Of a DNA stretch of 64,000 nt, positions 8,310 to 17,316 are shown piece after piece. Under the pieces are notes generated by a model. It worked only from the letters and a program-made list of their open reading frames with translations. It was not told the DNA's origin and did no database searches. The stretch lies in NCBI GenBank assembly GCA_013178415.1, contig JABLXA010000004.1, positions 124,001-188,000 of the forward strand, read 5' to 3'. Each line of letters opens with the position of its first letter. Position 1 is the stretch's first letter. The stretch is from Bacillota bacterium (lineage in GTDB: Bacteria; Bacillota; SHA-98; Ch115). A program made the position numbers and the translations under genes.

Positions 8310-9692
8310 ATGAATACAGAGCAGGTCTATCAGGAGAGGCTCCGTCGTTATGTGACCGCGATGCGAAATGGGAAGCCTGACAGAATTCCTATTCGTCTCT
8401 TTGTCGCCGAATTTGTGGCCAAATTCGCTGGCTATACTTGTCAGGAAGTAACGCATGATTATGAGAAGGCCTTCGATGCGGTCCGCAAGTGTGCTGCGCA
8501 CTTTGACTGGGATGCCGTTGTCGGGAATATGGTCTATGTCTGGACCGGACTTACCCAGGCTATTGGCCTAAAGTATTATGCTGTTCCGGGGATCGACCTG
8601 CCTCCAGATACAGGCTTTCAATACCTTGAACCCCCGGAAGAACAGGCATTCATGAAAGCTGATGAGTATGACCAGCTCATCGAAGATCCGACGGGTTTCC
8701 TATTTAATGTCTGGCTGCCTCGTGTCTCGAGGGATGTTGTCCCCCCGGGCGCACCTGTCACATATCGCAACAACCTCTCGTTCCTTAAGGGTGGCATGGC
8801 CATGATGCTGTATTTCAGCGCCCTAGGCGAACAAGGGGCAAGATTGAGATCGGAATCGGGAACGGTTTCTGCGATTTCCGGGATATTGAAGGCGCCGTTT
8901 GATATTCTGGCGGACAAACTGCGGGGTTATGTAGGGCTGGCGATGGACATGATTGAGCGGCCGGACAAGGTGCGCGCCGCCTGCGAGGCGCTGATGCCTC
9001 ATCTGCTACATGTAGCCCTCAGTGGCGCAGATCCAGAAAAGAATGTCCCTATAGGCCTCTGGATGCATCGCGGATGTGCCCCATTCTTCTCTCCCGCGCA
9101 GTTTGACTCGCATTACTGGTCGACCTTGAAGCCGATAATTGAGGAGCTGTGGGCGCGCAGGCATCAGACCCTATTCTACGCTGAAGGGGATTGGAATCGC
9201 CATCTCGACCGGTTCGCCGAATTGTCGGATGGGAGCATCGTCTATCACGTAGATCGGGGTGACATTCTTGAGGTTCATAAGAAGCTCGGGCACAAGTTCT
9301 GCCTGAGCGGCGGCATACCGAATTTCCTTCTAGCCGCAGGATCTCCGGAGGAGGTCCGTGCCTATTGCAAAAAGATAATTCATGAAGTTGCGCAAGATGG
9401 AGGCTACATCCTCGATGCTAGCGCCATTATCCAAAATGATGCTAAAATCGAGAATATCGAGGCCATGACGGATTTCGTCAGGGAACATGGTGTTTATTCA
9501 ACCGGTTCTCTCCATGGAACTGTCGATGTCATTAGCAGTCAGGGAGAGCGGAGTATGGGTTACGTCCCGGACGATGCGATTCCCATATCCAAGAACCCAA
9601 AGGCCGCGCCCGGTGTCTGCATACCATGGGAAGAGAAGGCAAAGGATCTTCCTCATATTCAAGGAGATCCCGAGCTTGTGCGCCAGATCTAG
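8310..9692 (+). CDS. uroporphyrinogen decarboxylase (URO-D) family protein, probable methyltransferase
   Basis: 460 residues. The ATG at 8310 is preceded by GGAAGGGAGCGGG. The sequence follows the URO-D-like TIM barrel used by true heme decarboxylases and by many corrinoid or coenzyme-M-type methyltransferases: an N-terminal NGKPDRIPIRLF segment, a central helical part with GLAMDMIERPDKVRA, and C-terminal KFCLSGGIPNFLLAAGSPEEV and GGYILDAS. Length and lack of neighbouring heme genes argue against HemE. No corrinoid protein or activator is adjacent, so substrate and partner are unknown. A decayed relative lies at 22130-22432. Confidence 0.8.
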   Translation: MNTEQVYQERLRRYVTAMRNGKPDRIPIRLFVAEFVAKFAGYTCQEVTHDYEKAFDAVRKCAAHFDWDAVVGNMVYVWTGLTQAIGLKYYAVPGIDLPPDTGFQYLEPPEEQAFMKADEYDQLIEDPTGFLFNVWLPRVSRDVVPPGAPVTYRNNLSFLKGGMAMMLYFSALGEQGARLRSESGTVSAISGILKAPFDILADKLRGYVGLAMDMIERPDKVRAACEALMPHLLHVALSGADPEKNVPIGLWMHRGCAPFFSPAQFDSHYWSTLKPIIEELWARRHQTLFYAEGDWNRHLDRFAELSDGSIVYHVDRGDILEVHKKLGHKFCLSGGIPNFLLAAGSPEEVRAYCKKIIHEVAQDGGYILDASAIIQNDAKIENIEAMTDFVREHGVYSTGSLHGTVDVISSQGERSMGYVPDDAIPISKNPKAAPGVCIPWEEKAKDLPHIQGDPELVRQI

Positions 9693-9698
9693 GAGAAG

Positions 9699-10004
9699 GT
9701 GGACAACCTGGGCCACATGTATATCTGGCACTGTCTGGTGTCCTTGAAGATTCCCATGTCTCTCCCTATAGCAGATGTGACCCAGATTATCCAGGATTTT
9801 GGGAGCTGGCACATCCATAGACCAGGGATGGCAGATCTAGTGGAGGCGATTGGCATCCAGGAAACGAATCGGGTGTCCTTTTTAGATGCTTTGATCATCT
9901 GCAGTGCCAAGATGCTAGACTGTAAACTTATCTGGACCGAAGACTTGAGTGACGGCCAGATGTACAAGGGCGTACAAGCTCGCAATCCCTTTGTTGAGCA
10001 TTGA
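9699..10004 (+). pseudogene. truncated PIN-domain (VapC-like) toxin remnant
   Basis: An open frame from a GTG right after the URO-D gene matches the C-terminal two-thirds of a PIN nuclease: RVSFLDALIICSAKMLDCK followed by TEDLSDGQMYKGVQARNPF is the usual family ending. The N-terminal strand with the first catalytic aspartate (normally near residue 5, xxDTNVLV) is absent, and no antitoxin precedes it. I read it as the relic of a toxin whose antitoxin and first third were lost. Confidence 0.7.
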
Positions 10005-10134
10005 CTTCCACACTCCTGAGGTTATGCGAAGTGTCCGTAGTCTGCATCGTTCGCTGGTAATAGTGTAGGAGATTAGCATCGTCCGTCAGGGATGGTGTCC
10101 GTAATTAGAACTATCCATGCGGAATAGTTCGGTT
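9999..10134. repeat. 32-bp-period palindrome array (family 4)
   Basis: A recurring GTGTCCGTA-like block sits at 10031, 10063, 10095 and (degenerate) 10127, exactly 32 bp apart. Dyads between the blocks include ACACT/AGTGT (10010-10014 and 10030-10034) and GAACTAT/ATAGTTC (10108-10114 and 10124-10130). It overlaps the end of the PIN remnant and lies behind the ABC-F gene. Confidence 0.65.
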
Positions 10135-10164
10135 AGTTCAGGGAGGCGGAGGCCCGCCTCGGCG

Positions 10165-11943
10165 TTATGGACCCCGGCGCAGAGATCTCGCAATGGCAAA
10201 GAATTCGGCCTCCGTCGTCGAATATCGAGGGTCCTCTCTTGACATCCTGGCCAGCTCGGAATTCAGGCGGGCAAGCCTCATCTCGAGGATAAGCCGTTCG
10301 TCTGCCGATGCAGGCATCCTGGTCAGGGAGCCGTCAGCGCCAGGATATGCCTCCCCTTGCCCGGCGGCGGCCCTTTTTCGTTGATATTCCTCGAATCCGC
10401 CCAGATAGGTATTTATCCTTTGACCTTCTATGGCGAGGATTTTCGTGCAGACTCTCCTTAGAAGGTACCTATCATGAGACACCAGTAGAAGAGTCCCACC
10501 GTATGCCACCAAGGCCTCCTCGAGCTTCTCGCGGGACGGGAGGTCCAGATGTTCTGTGGGTTCGTCCATGACCAGCAGGTTGAATTCAGATAATAGTAGC
10601 TTTATCAACGCTATCCGTTTTCGTTCCCCTGTGCTCAGCACCTTGATGCGCTTTCCAATATCGTCCGGGGTAAAGAGGAAGCAGCTGAGAATGGTCCTGG
10701 CCGTCAGGGCGCGGCCCGATGTCTGCCTTTCGAAGACGCTAAGGACCTCTTCGAGGACAGTATTTTCGGCATTGAGGTCCGATAGTTCCTGGTCTAGGTA
10801 TCCGATCCTCACTCCTGGCGAAACCCATATGGTGCCGCCAGAAGGGGGTTCTTCGCTTGATATCATCCTCAAGAGAGTGGTCTTGCCGGCTCCATTAGGC
10901 CCCACTATCCCTACCTTTTCCCCCCGGGCAACACTGAAGCTGGAAGGGCCAAACAGGAGCCTGTCAAAGGATTTGCTGATTTCATCCGCCAGGATCACCC
11001 TGCGCCCGACGGCCCCCTCTTTGAAACTGCCAAGGGAGATGGTCTTCTCCGGCTCTGGTTTTTCGACGCTGACCTTCTTCATGGCCTCGAGCCTCTTGAT
11101 GGTGGACTTGGCCCTTCGCGCCATCCGCTTCGCCCTGGCTCTGTAAAACTCTTTGGCTCCCTTTCGAATGTCCGAGTCCTCACCCGCATGTCTGTGGCTC
11201 TTTTCAACCCACCTCATCTGCCGGTCAATGGCCGTCTCGATCCTTCGAATCTCCTTCTGTTCACTCTCATACCTCGCTGACTGGTCGGCGAACGCCTTTG
11301 CCTTTGCATCCCTGTAAGACGTATAATTGCCATAGTATTCTGTGGCACGATCTGGCGCGAGTTCGATGACCCTGGAGATCACGGTATCAAGGAAATACCT
11401 ATCATGTGACACTACCATGACCGTCCCCGGATAATCGCGCACAAATCTTTCAAGCCAGACGAGGCCGTCCTGGTCTAGATGATTCGTGGGTTCATCGAGC
11501 AGCAGAATGTCGGGGCGCTCCATCCACACGAGCGCCAAAGCCAGCCGGGTCTTTTGGCCCCCGCTCAGATTCGCTACACACAGATCTCCCTCGTCCCCGG
11601 CAAGACGGAAACGACTTAGGACCTCCTCAACGGATGACCTGGCCGCAGGTCCGAGTATGGCTTCTTTCTCGGTGAGTATCTCTCGTGACGTTTTCATCAG
11701 ATCGAATGCCGGATCCTGGGGCACATACCCCAAGGTCAGCTGTTCCTTGAACACATTGACTGAGCCAGAGGTCGGAGCCTCAATGCCGGCAAGGATCTTG
11801 AGCAAGGTAGATTTCCCCACCCCATTTGGCCCCACGAGGCCCACTTTTTCTTCTTCTCGCAGTATGAGATTGATCCCCTTTATAATCTCATGGAATCCAT
11901 AGGATTTGCATATATCAACCGCCTGGAGTATAGGTCTATTCAT
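10165..11943 (-). CDS. ABC-F family ATPase
   Basis: 592 residues with two ABC domains and no membrane segments, the architecture of ABC-F proteins that act on the ribosome (translation factors or antibiotic-resistance proteins). Domain 1 has GPNGVGKST, LSGGQKTRLALAL and DILLLDEPTNHLD; domain 2 has GPNGAGKTT, LSTGERKRIALIKLL and NLLVMDEPTEHLD. The charged helical linker (about residues 235-320) corresponds to the P-site tRNA interaction motif region, and a short helical C-terminal extension is present. The start at 11943 is chosen because AAGGGGG lies just upstream; an in-frame ATG at 11988 lies beyond a hairpin. Whether it is a housekeeping or resistance type cannot be decided from sequence. 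Confidence 0.9.
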   Translation of the reverse strand: MNRPILQAVDICKSYGFHEIIKGINLILREEEKVGLVGPNGVGKSTLLKILAGIEAPTSGSVNVFKEQLTLGYVPQDPAFDLMKTSREILTEKEAILGPAARSSVEEVLSRFRLAGDEGDLCVANLSGGQKTRLALALVWMERPDILLLDEPTNHLDQDGLVWLERFVRDYPGTVMVVSHDRYFLDTVISRVIELAPDRATEYYGNYTSYRDAKAKAFADQSARYESEQKEIRRIETAIDRQMRWVEKSHRHAGEDSDIRKGAKEFYRARAKRMARRAKSTIKRLEAMKKVSVEKPEPEKTISLGSFKEGAVGRRVILADEISKSFDRLLFGPSSFSVARGEKVGIVGPNGAGKTTLLRMISSEEPPSGGTIWVSPGVRIGYLDQELSDLNAENTVLEEVLSVFERQTSGRALTARTILSCFLFTPDDIGKRIKVLSTGERKRIALIKLLLSEFNLLVMDEPTEHLDLPSREKLEEALVAYGGTLLLVSHDRYLLRRVCTKILAIEGQRINTYLGGFEEYQRKRAAAGQGEAYPGADGSLTRMPASADERLILEMRLARLNSELARMSREDPRYSTTEAEFFAIARSLRRGP

Positions 11944-11945
11944 AG

Positions 11946-11974
11946 AAAAACCCCCTTGTCGAGAACATGGGGGT
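11946..11974 (-). promoter_or_regulatory. hairpin sequestering the ABC-F ribosome binding site
   Basis: On the minus strand ACCCCC and GGGGGT (6 bp, 13-base loop) pair and are followed by TTTTTC. The 3' arm is the Shine-Dalgarno sequence of the ABC-F gene. The hairpin could act as a weak terminator or as a translational lock, as in attenuated antibiotic-responsive ABC-F genes. Confidence 0.5.
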
Positions 11975-12014
11975 GAGACTGTCTTCAACCTTCAGTCGTC
12001 GCATTCCGGATGAT

Positions 12015-12244
12015 CAAATCATGTAGGTCTCTTGAATGCCTGTGTCAGGCTGGATCGGATGGCCGTTTATGCCGCGATGGCGATGTCTTTGTGTATCGCA
12101 GTTTGGTCCCGCCAAAATGCCCAGATTGAGATGCGCTACCGGGGGCCGATGACAAATGTAATGGTCGCTAATATGGCGATGGTGATATGCTGCATCGCTG
12201 AAAGCGGGCGATATATAAATCAGAAACGGCGACAGCTGTCGCCG
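12015..12244. repeat. degenerate 32-bp-period palindrome array (family 3) ending in an 18-bp perfect palindrome
   Basis: Blocks can be laid at 12047, 12079, 12111, 12143, 12175 and 12207. Best units are GCGATG...TATCGC near 12080-12099 and GCGATG...CATCGC at 12177-12198. The region ends in the perfect palindrome CGGCGACAGCTGTCGCCG at 12227-12244. No gene is supported. Confidence 0.5.
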
Positions 12245-12707
12245 CCGATATCCGTGCACCAGGACCAGCCCGGGACGTAGAATCAGGGCAGAATCGCGCC
12301 AGACGCTGCATAGCGCGGCCGCGCGCTTCCACCTGCGCTCCTCGCGAATCAGTCAGGCAACCTGCCAGTCTCACCCTATCATTATAAAACTGTGTGGGAA
12401 CCGGTGATCCAGGTTGCGGGTCTGATCCTCATGGCTGTCTCCTTTCGCATTCCTGCGCGGTATTTCGAGCTCAGGACTCTCCCAGCCGAAGCCGCCAGAT
12501 TCCGAAATCCTGTATCTCAAGGCTTTGCGTGATGTTTCACGCAAAAATGCACTTGAGAAGGGGATCGTTGATTCCTGAGCAAATCAAATATAACCTATGG
12601 AGGTTGGAAATGCAAGTATCACAGCATGATCGCATGATCGTATGGCCCGCCATAGCCCGGGCAAAGTCTCCTCCTTCATGGGGCCCGTACTGATATGGAA
12701 ATATGAA
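12245..12707. other. intergenic region with one hairpin
   Basis: No gene seen. A 9-bp stem, TTTGCGTGA/TCACGCAAA at about 12524-12545, is flanked by A residues and could terminate leftward transcription from the deacetylase gene, although weakly placed for that. Confidence 0.4.
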
Positions 12708-14327
12708 TCAGCGGAAAGAGACCCGCGGCAATCGTGGCAATCGCTGCTTCAATGCTGCGATCATCTTTTTTATGATCCCACGGCGAGCCGATCGCATATT
12801 CTCAACAATCATTTCGTCTACGGTCACAAACTGATATCCCCTTTCCTTCAAGCCTGTGATGATAATGGGAAGAGCCTTAATTGTGGCGGGGGTCGCATCG
12901 TGCATTAGCACAATATCTCCATTAGCTGCCCTTGACAATATGTGCGCGGCAATCGCCTGAGCATTCGAAAGGGTGACATCATCGGCATTTATGGTCCACA
13001 GGACAGTTATGAACCCAGCCTTAGCCGCTGTCCTAACAACTGTTTCATTGATCGCTCCCCCAGGCGGACGAAAAAGGCGAATCGTCTTGTTGGTGATTCC
13101 TCTGATCAGCATCCGCGTGTTTTGAAGTTCATTGAGGATGGCGTCATGTGATAATTGTGTAAGATCTTGATGAGAATAGGCATGATCGCCAATCACATGA
13201 CCACGGGAATTTATCTCCGCTACCAGTTCTGGATAACGTTCCGCCATGGTTCCGGTGAGGAAAAAAGTTGCCTTCACTCCATATTCGTCAAGGACATCCA
13301 GGAATAATTTCGTTATCCCGGGTTTTGGTCCATCATCAAATGTGAGAGCTATGGTTTTTCTGTTCGGATTGCCGCGAACTATAGAACTAGAATTGAAAAT
13401 GCTCGTGAGCCTTGATTCCTCCTTATTCCATCCAGGGGAACCAGGAAGCGGTCTCTGCGTAACCTTAGGCGGAGAGATAAGCGTCACCGGGTAATTCAGG
13501 CGCCGAACGAAATCACCAAGCGAATACGAGCCCATTATCCTGATGCGCTTCAGCATCAAGAGATCGGCGCAAGGAAAATCGCCAAATCCCTGGATCGTGG
13601 TCACCGCCGCCACGTATCCAGCCTGTTCGACGAACGATTTTATATCCCGATTGAACAGGCCGAAGGGGTAAGCGAAAACGATGACAGGCTTTCCGAGGTG
13701 GCGTTCAAGCGCTGCCCGGCTCTCGGAAATCTCTTCCTTAGCCTTGTAAGTTGGCAATTGCAGGAGATTGGGATGGCTGAGCGTATGCGAGCCAAACTCG
13801 ATGCCATATTCTGACATAATTCGGGCCTGCTCCCATGATAGGACCTTATATTTCCCTGGATAATCAAGCCAAGATGATACGAGGAATACAGTGGCGGTGA
13901 ATCCATATTTCCTTAAAATCGGAAATGCATACTGATAGACGTCATCATAACCATCATCGAAGGTTATGACGATTGGGCTATTGGGGATCTTTCCGCCTCC
14001 CCGAATATTTTTCACCAATTCCCCTAGGGTAATAGCATGATATCCATGTTCGGAAAGGTAACGCATCTGGGCGTCAAAGTCTGAAGGCCGAACTCTGAGG
14101 CCGAGGCCACAACCTATTGAAACTGGGCATACATGGTGGTACATGAGAATTGGGACATGATATCCATGGGACACTGTCTCTTGGATCATCGAGGGCATCC
14201 GGTATGAGGATCCCGGATCGTCTAGGGGGCGTGTAAACAAGCGACCAGTCATCAAGGCCATTGCAGCAAATACCACGATTAGAGAGATGATAGATTCCCG
14301 TTTCCGGTATCTATGATTTGATTGCAT
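12708..14327 (-). CDS. membrane-anchored polysaccharide deacetylase with two NodB domains
   Basis: 539 residues. The ATG at 14327 follows GGGAGGGGTGG. An uncleaved signal anchor (SIISLIVVFAAMALMTGRLF) places the enzyme outside the membrane. Domain 1 has ITFDDGYDD, FGSHTLSHPNLLQL and FAYPFG; domain 2 has LTFDDGPKPG, IGDHAYSHQDLTQLS, FRPPGG and VLMHDA. TFDDG and HxxxH supply the catalytic base and metal ligands of carbohydrate esterase family 4, which removes N-acetyl groups from peptidoglycan, chitin or exopolysaccharide. Domain 1 resembles PgaB/IcaB-type deacetylases and domain 2 the PdaA/NodB type. Two complete sites in one chain are uncommon. Monocistronic. Confidence 0.9.
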   Translation of the reverse strand: MQSNHRYRKRESIISLIVVFAAMALMTGRLFTRPLDDPGSSYRMPSMIQETVSHGYHVPILMYHHVCPVSIGCGLGLRVRPSDFDAQMRYLSEHGYHAITLGELVKNIRGGGKIPNSPIVITFDDGYDDVYQYAFPILRKYGFTATVFLVSSWLDYPGKYKVLSWEQARIMSEYGIEFGSHTLSHPNLLQLPTYKAKEEISESRAALERHLGKPVIVFAYPFGLFNRDIKSFVEQAGYVAAVTTIQGFGDFPCADLLMLKRIRIMGSYSLGDFVRRLNYPVTLISPPKVTQRPLPGSPGWNKEESRLTSIFNSSSIVRGNPNRKTIALTFDDGPKPGITKLFLDVLDEYGVKATFFLTGTMAERYPELVAEINSRGHVIGDHAYSHQDLTQLSHDAILNELQNTRMLIRGITNKTIRLFRPPGGAINETVVRTAAKAGFITVLWTINADDVTLSNAQAIAAHILSRAANGDIVLMHDATPATIKALPIIITGLKERGYQFVTVDEMIVENMRSARRGIIKKMIAALKQRLPRLPRVSFR

Positions 14328-14839
14328 TGCCACCCCTCCCCTTTTGCCACCCGACTTCATTACAGGACTACTGGAATGGATGCTGACCTATGGAATGCGA
14401 TACGCATCTATCTTGTATATGCCATTATATTTTACGTCATTTTCGCTTTTCCAAAGCATCTTCCTGTATACCGAGTATGAAGCCTCACTGGTTCCCCATT
14501 GGCGCGAATGTCTTGCGATCAGAAATCCTTGCTGTCTCAGAAGGGGTTTTTCTGAATGCAAAGGAATATCGTATCTATCAGAAGCGTAAACAGCGTGATG
14601 GCAAGGCCTGGTGACAAATGGCGACCTTGACCGAGAAATACCCCTCTGGTAATAAGTGAATCAAATCAGGCAGGAATAGGACCGCCATCTGTCTAATTGT
14701 TAGGATTATATTCGCGCTGAGTTGGGCGTCATGAATTTCTGCTACTCCACAATATGAGGTTTGGAGCGGTAAGATCTTTGAAGTCCAGCCTAATGATGCG
14801 ATAGGCCTTCCGAGCCGGAAAGGAGAAGTGAGAGGTCAG
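14328..14839. other. divergent promoter region, no gene seen
   Basis: About 510 bp between divergent deacetylase and transketolase genes. It is AT-richer than its neighbours, as expected for promoters; I could not fix a -35/-10 pair. AAAGGAG at 14818-14824 and GAGAGG at 14831-14836 precede the transketolase start. Confidence 0.4.
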
Positions 14840-17155
14840 ATGACAGCATTCCCAGACGTTTCTGTGCAATTGTTTGAAAAGGCCAAATCCAATATAAAAT
14901 ATTGGGAGAAACTCGGTGATGCGATCGATCAGTTCATTGATCTTATGCTCAACTACAGGCAGAGCGGGCATCCGGGCGGGTCGCGGTCTAAGATGCAGGC
15001 TATGGTAGCTACATTGTTGTCGGGTATAATGCGTTGGGACATACGCGAGCCCGAGAAGAGATTTGCTGACCGTTTCATCCTGGTCGGGGGACATACCATC
15101 CCGCTGGTGTATGCTTCGATGGCTGCTCTGTGTGAAGCGATGCGCGCCAAATACGAAAAGACCGGGGATAAGAGATATTTCATCTCTCCAGAAAGGGCTC
15201 TCTACGCTCGCGAACTCGTCGGGTTCAGGCACAGGGGCGGGCTTCCGGGACATGCCGAGGTAAATGAAAAGACCCTGATCCTCAAATTCAATACTGGACC
15301 TTCAGGACATGGCTCCTCTGCGGCAGTCGGCCAGGCTCTTGCACTGAAACGTGCCGGCGCCGGCGACGTGAAGGTTTTTGCCTTTGAAGGAGAAGGAGGG
15401 CATAGTGCCGGAATCTATCATGAGGTCAAGAACTCAGCGTGGGGGCTGGGGTTAGACAACCTTTTCTTTGTAATCGATTGGAACGACTATGGCATAGATG
15501 ATCATCCCATAAGTCGTGTCATCTATGGGACGCCCGAAACCTGGTTTGCTTCTTATGGCTGGCGGACTGTGGGCACTGAGCAGGGGAACGACTGGGAAAG
15601 CGTGGCCAGGACCTTGATAGAGATGAGATTTGGGCCTAACCCCGACAGGGTGCCAAGCATGGCATGGCTCAAGACCCAAAAAGGGCGCGGATACCTTGTT
15701 TACGACAACAAATCGCACGGGACTCCGCACAAGCTCAACAGCGACATATTCTGGGAAACCAAGAAACCATTCATGGACAAGTATGGGGTTACTTTTGAGG
15801 GGTATGGCAAATCTGCGCCGCCGGACCCAGACGCCCTCCAGCGCCAGTTCCTCTCAAACCTTGAGGTCGTGGCCGAAGTCATCCGCTCCGACCGGGAACT
15901 AGTCGATTACGTTTCCGAGACTTTGGTGGAATTAGGGGAAAGCGTGCCGCAGGATATCCCTGGCATGAAAGTGTCTTTCAGCGAGAACCCATTGCATGAC
16001 CCAGAATTGTATGATTTCAAAAAGTATCCCGAGAAGCTGTATGTCTCCGCAGGTTCGTCAGCCGCCAATCGTCAGGGCCTCGGCAATTGGGGCGCATGGG
16101 TCAATGCCTGGTGCCACAAAAAATATGGGAGACCGCTCTTCCTGGTGGCGTCTGCAGACCTTGCCGAATCAACTCTCATATCCGGTTTCGGAAAAGGGTG
16201 GGGTGATTTTCCGGGTTATGGTTGGTATGATCGTCATACCAATCCAGACGGTGTGATATTGCCTCAGGAGATCACGGAGTTTGTAAACTCTGGCATCATG
16301 GCCGGGCTTGCCACGACAAACTTTTCGGAAGAACAGCGCCGCGATTTCAATGGATTCTTGGGAGCATGCTCAACTTATGGGTCGTTCTCTTATCTGAAAT
16401 ATGGCATGATGAGGCTCTTGAGCCAGTTAGCCCAGGATTCCCCTATTAAAACGGGAAAAGTCCTGTGGGTTGTCGGCCATTCCGGGCCTGAGACCGCTGA
16501 TGATTCGAGGACCCATTTCGGGATCTTCGCGCCCGGGGTCACGCAGCTTTTCCCTGATGGCAAAATCATCAATGTCCATCCATGGGAGTATAATGAGGTC
16601 CCTGTTGTTCTTGCCAGGGCCCTTCAGGTGGCGGTTGAGGAAGACATTCCTATCATAGCGATACATCTTACCCGGCCACCTATCTCTATCCCCGACCGGG
16701 CGGCGCTGGGTATTCCATCCCACTTCGAAGCAGCCAGGGGAGCCTATGTCATGAGGGATTTCAGAGCAGATAAACCTAAGATGGGCACTGTCATTGTCCA
16801 GGGGACGAGCACTACCGAGGGCGTATGCAAGATTCTTCCCAGGCTCGATGAGGAGGGGCTGAACATAAAGGTGATAGCTGCCATCAGCTATGAGCTTTTC
16901 ACACGGCAGCCGGAGGATTACCGACAAATGGTGCTCCCAGAAGAAGATTGGGCGCATTCTATGTGCATAACCAACATGGCGAGGCGCCTGATGCACGACT
17001 GGATATATGATAAGAAAGCTGAGAGGTATACTCTCTCTTCTGACTGGGACAACAGATGGCGCACCGGCGGTACCGTGGGTGAAGTGCTTGACGAGGCCCA
17101 CCTTACACCTGAATGGATTCTCAAGGGGATCAAACGCTTCGTGTCAGAAGGATAG
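14840..17155 (+). CDS. transketolase family protein (divergent, single chain)
   Basis: 771 residues, longer than the usual 620-670. The N-terminal thiamine-diphosphate domain shows SGHPGGSRS, a GGHTIPLVYAS segment, GPSGHGSSAAVGQALA and the cofactor motif FEGEGGHSAG...FVIDWNDYGID (normally GDG...DNN). The pyrimidine domain follows (YVSAGSSAANRQ, LVASADLAESTLI, SGIMAGLATTNFSEEQ) and then the C-terminal domain. The REHAM-type catalytic glutamate is not evident in the corresponding SGIM stretch. It may interconvert sugar phosphates, but with altered chemistry. ATG 14840 is preferred over GTG 14828 on spacing. It stands alone, with no pentose-phosphate genes nearby. Confidence 0.75.
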   Translation: MTAFPDVSVQLFEKAKSNIKYWEKLGDAIDQFIDLMLNYRQSGHPGGSRSKMQAMVATLLSGIMRWDIREPEKRFADRFILVGGHTIPLVYASMAALCEAMRAKYEKTGDKRYFISPERALYARELVGFRHRGGLPGHAEVNEKTLILKFNTGPSGHGSSAAVGQALALKRAGAGDVKVFAFEGEGGHSAGIYHEVKNSAWGLGLDNLFFVIDWNDYGIDDHPISRVIYGTPETWFASYGWRTVGTEQGNDWESVARTLIEMRFGPNPDRVPSMAWLKTQKGRGYLVYDNKSHGTPHKLNSDIFWETKKPFMDKYGVTFEGYGKSAPPDPDALQRQFLSNLEVVAEVIRSDRELVDYVSETLVELGESVPQDIPGMKVSFSENPLHDPELYDFKKYPEKLYVSAGSSAANRQGLGNWGAWVNAWCHKKYGRPLFLVASADLAESTLISGFGKGWGDFPGYGWYDRHTNPDGVILPQEITEFVNSGIMAGLATTNFSEEQRRDFNGFLGACSTYGSFSYLKYGMMRLLSQLAQDSPIKTGKVLWVVGHSGPETADDSRTHFGIFAPGVTQLFPDGKIINVHPWEYNEVPVVLARALQVAVEEDIPIIAIHLTRPPISIPDRAALGIPSHFEAARGAYVMRDFRADKPKMGTVIVQGTSTTEGVCKILPRLDEEGLNIKVIAAISYELFTRQPEDYRQMVLPEEDWAHSMCITNMARRLMHDWIYDKKAERYTLSSDWDNRWRTGGTVGEVLDEAHLTPEWILKGIKRFVSEG

Positions 17156-17283
17156 ATTCGGCAAGTAAAGCTCCGCAAGGAAAAGCGCAGAGGACCGGGT
17201 GTCAGGCGAGCCTAGATTTTCAGCGGAAGATATCTTTTATCTTAGGGCATCATGGCAGCCGGTCCCATATTCCCAGGCCCCCA

Positions 17284-17316
17284 TTAGCCTCTACGTGTGT
17301 CCATGCGGCAGATCAT
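17284..17316 (-). pseudogene. vestigial start of a PIN toxin gene
   Basis: The antitoxin stop overlaps an ATG as TGATG, the usual antitoxin/toxin junction. The frame reads MICRMDTRRG then stops. The first seven residues fit the MIxYxDT opening of VapC-like toxins, but the rest of the gene is missing. Confidence 0.4.
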
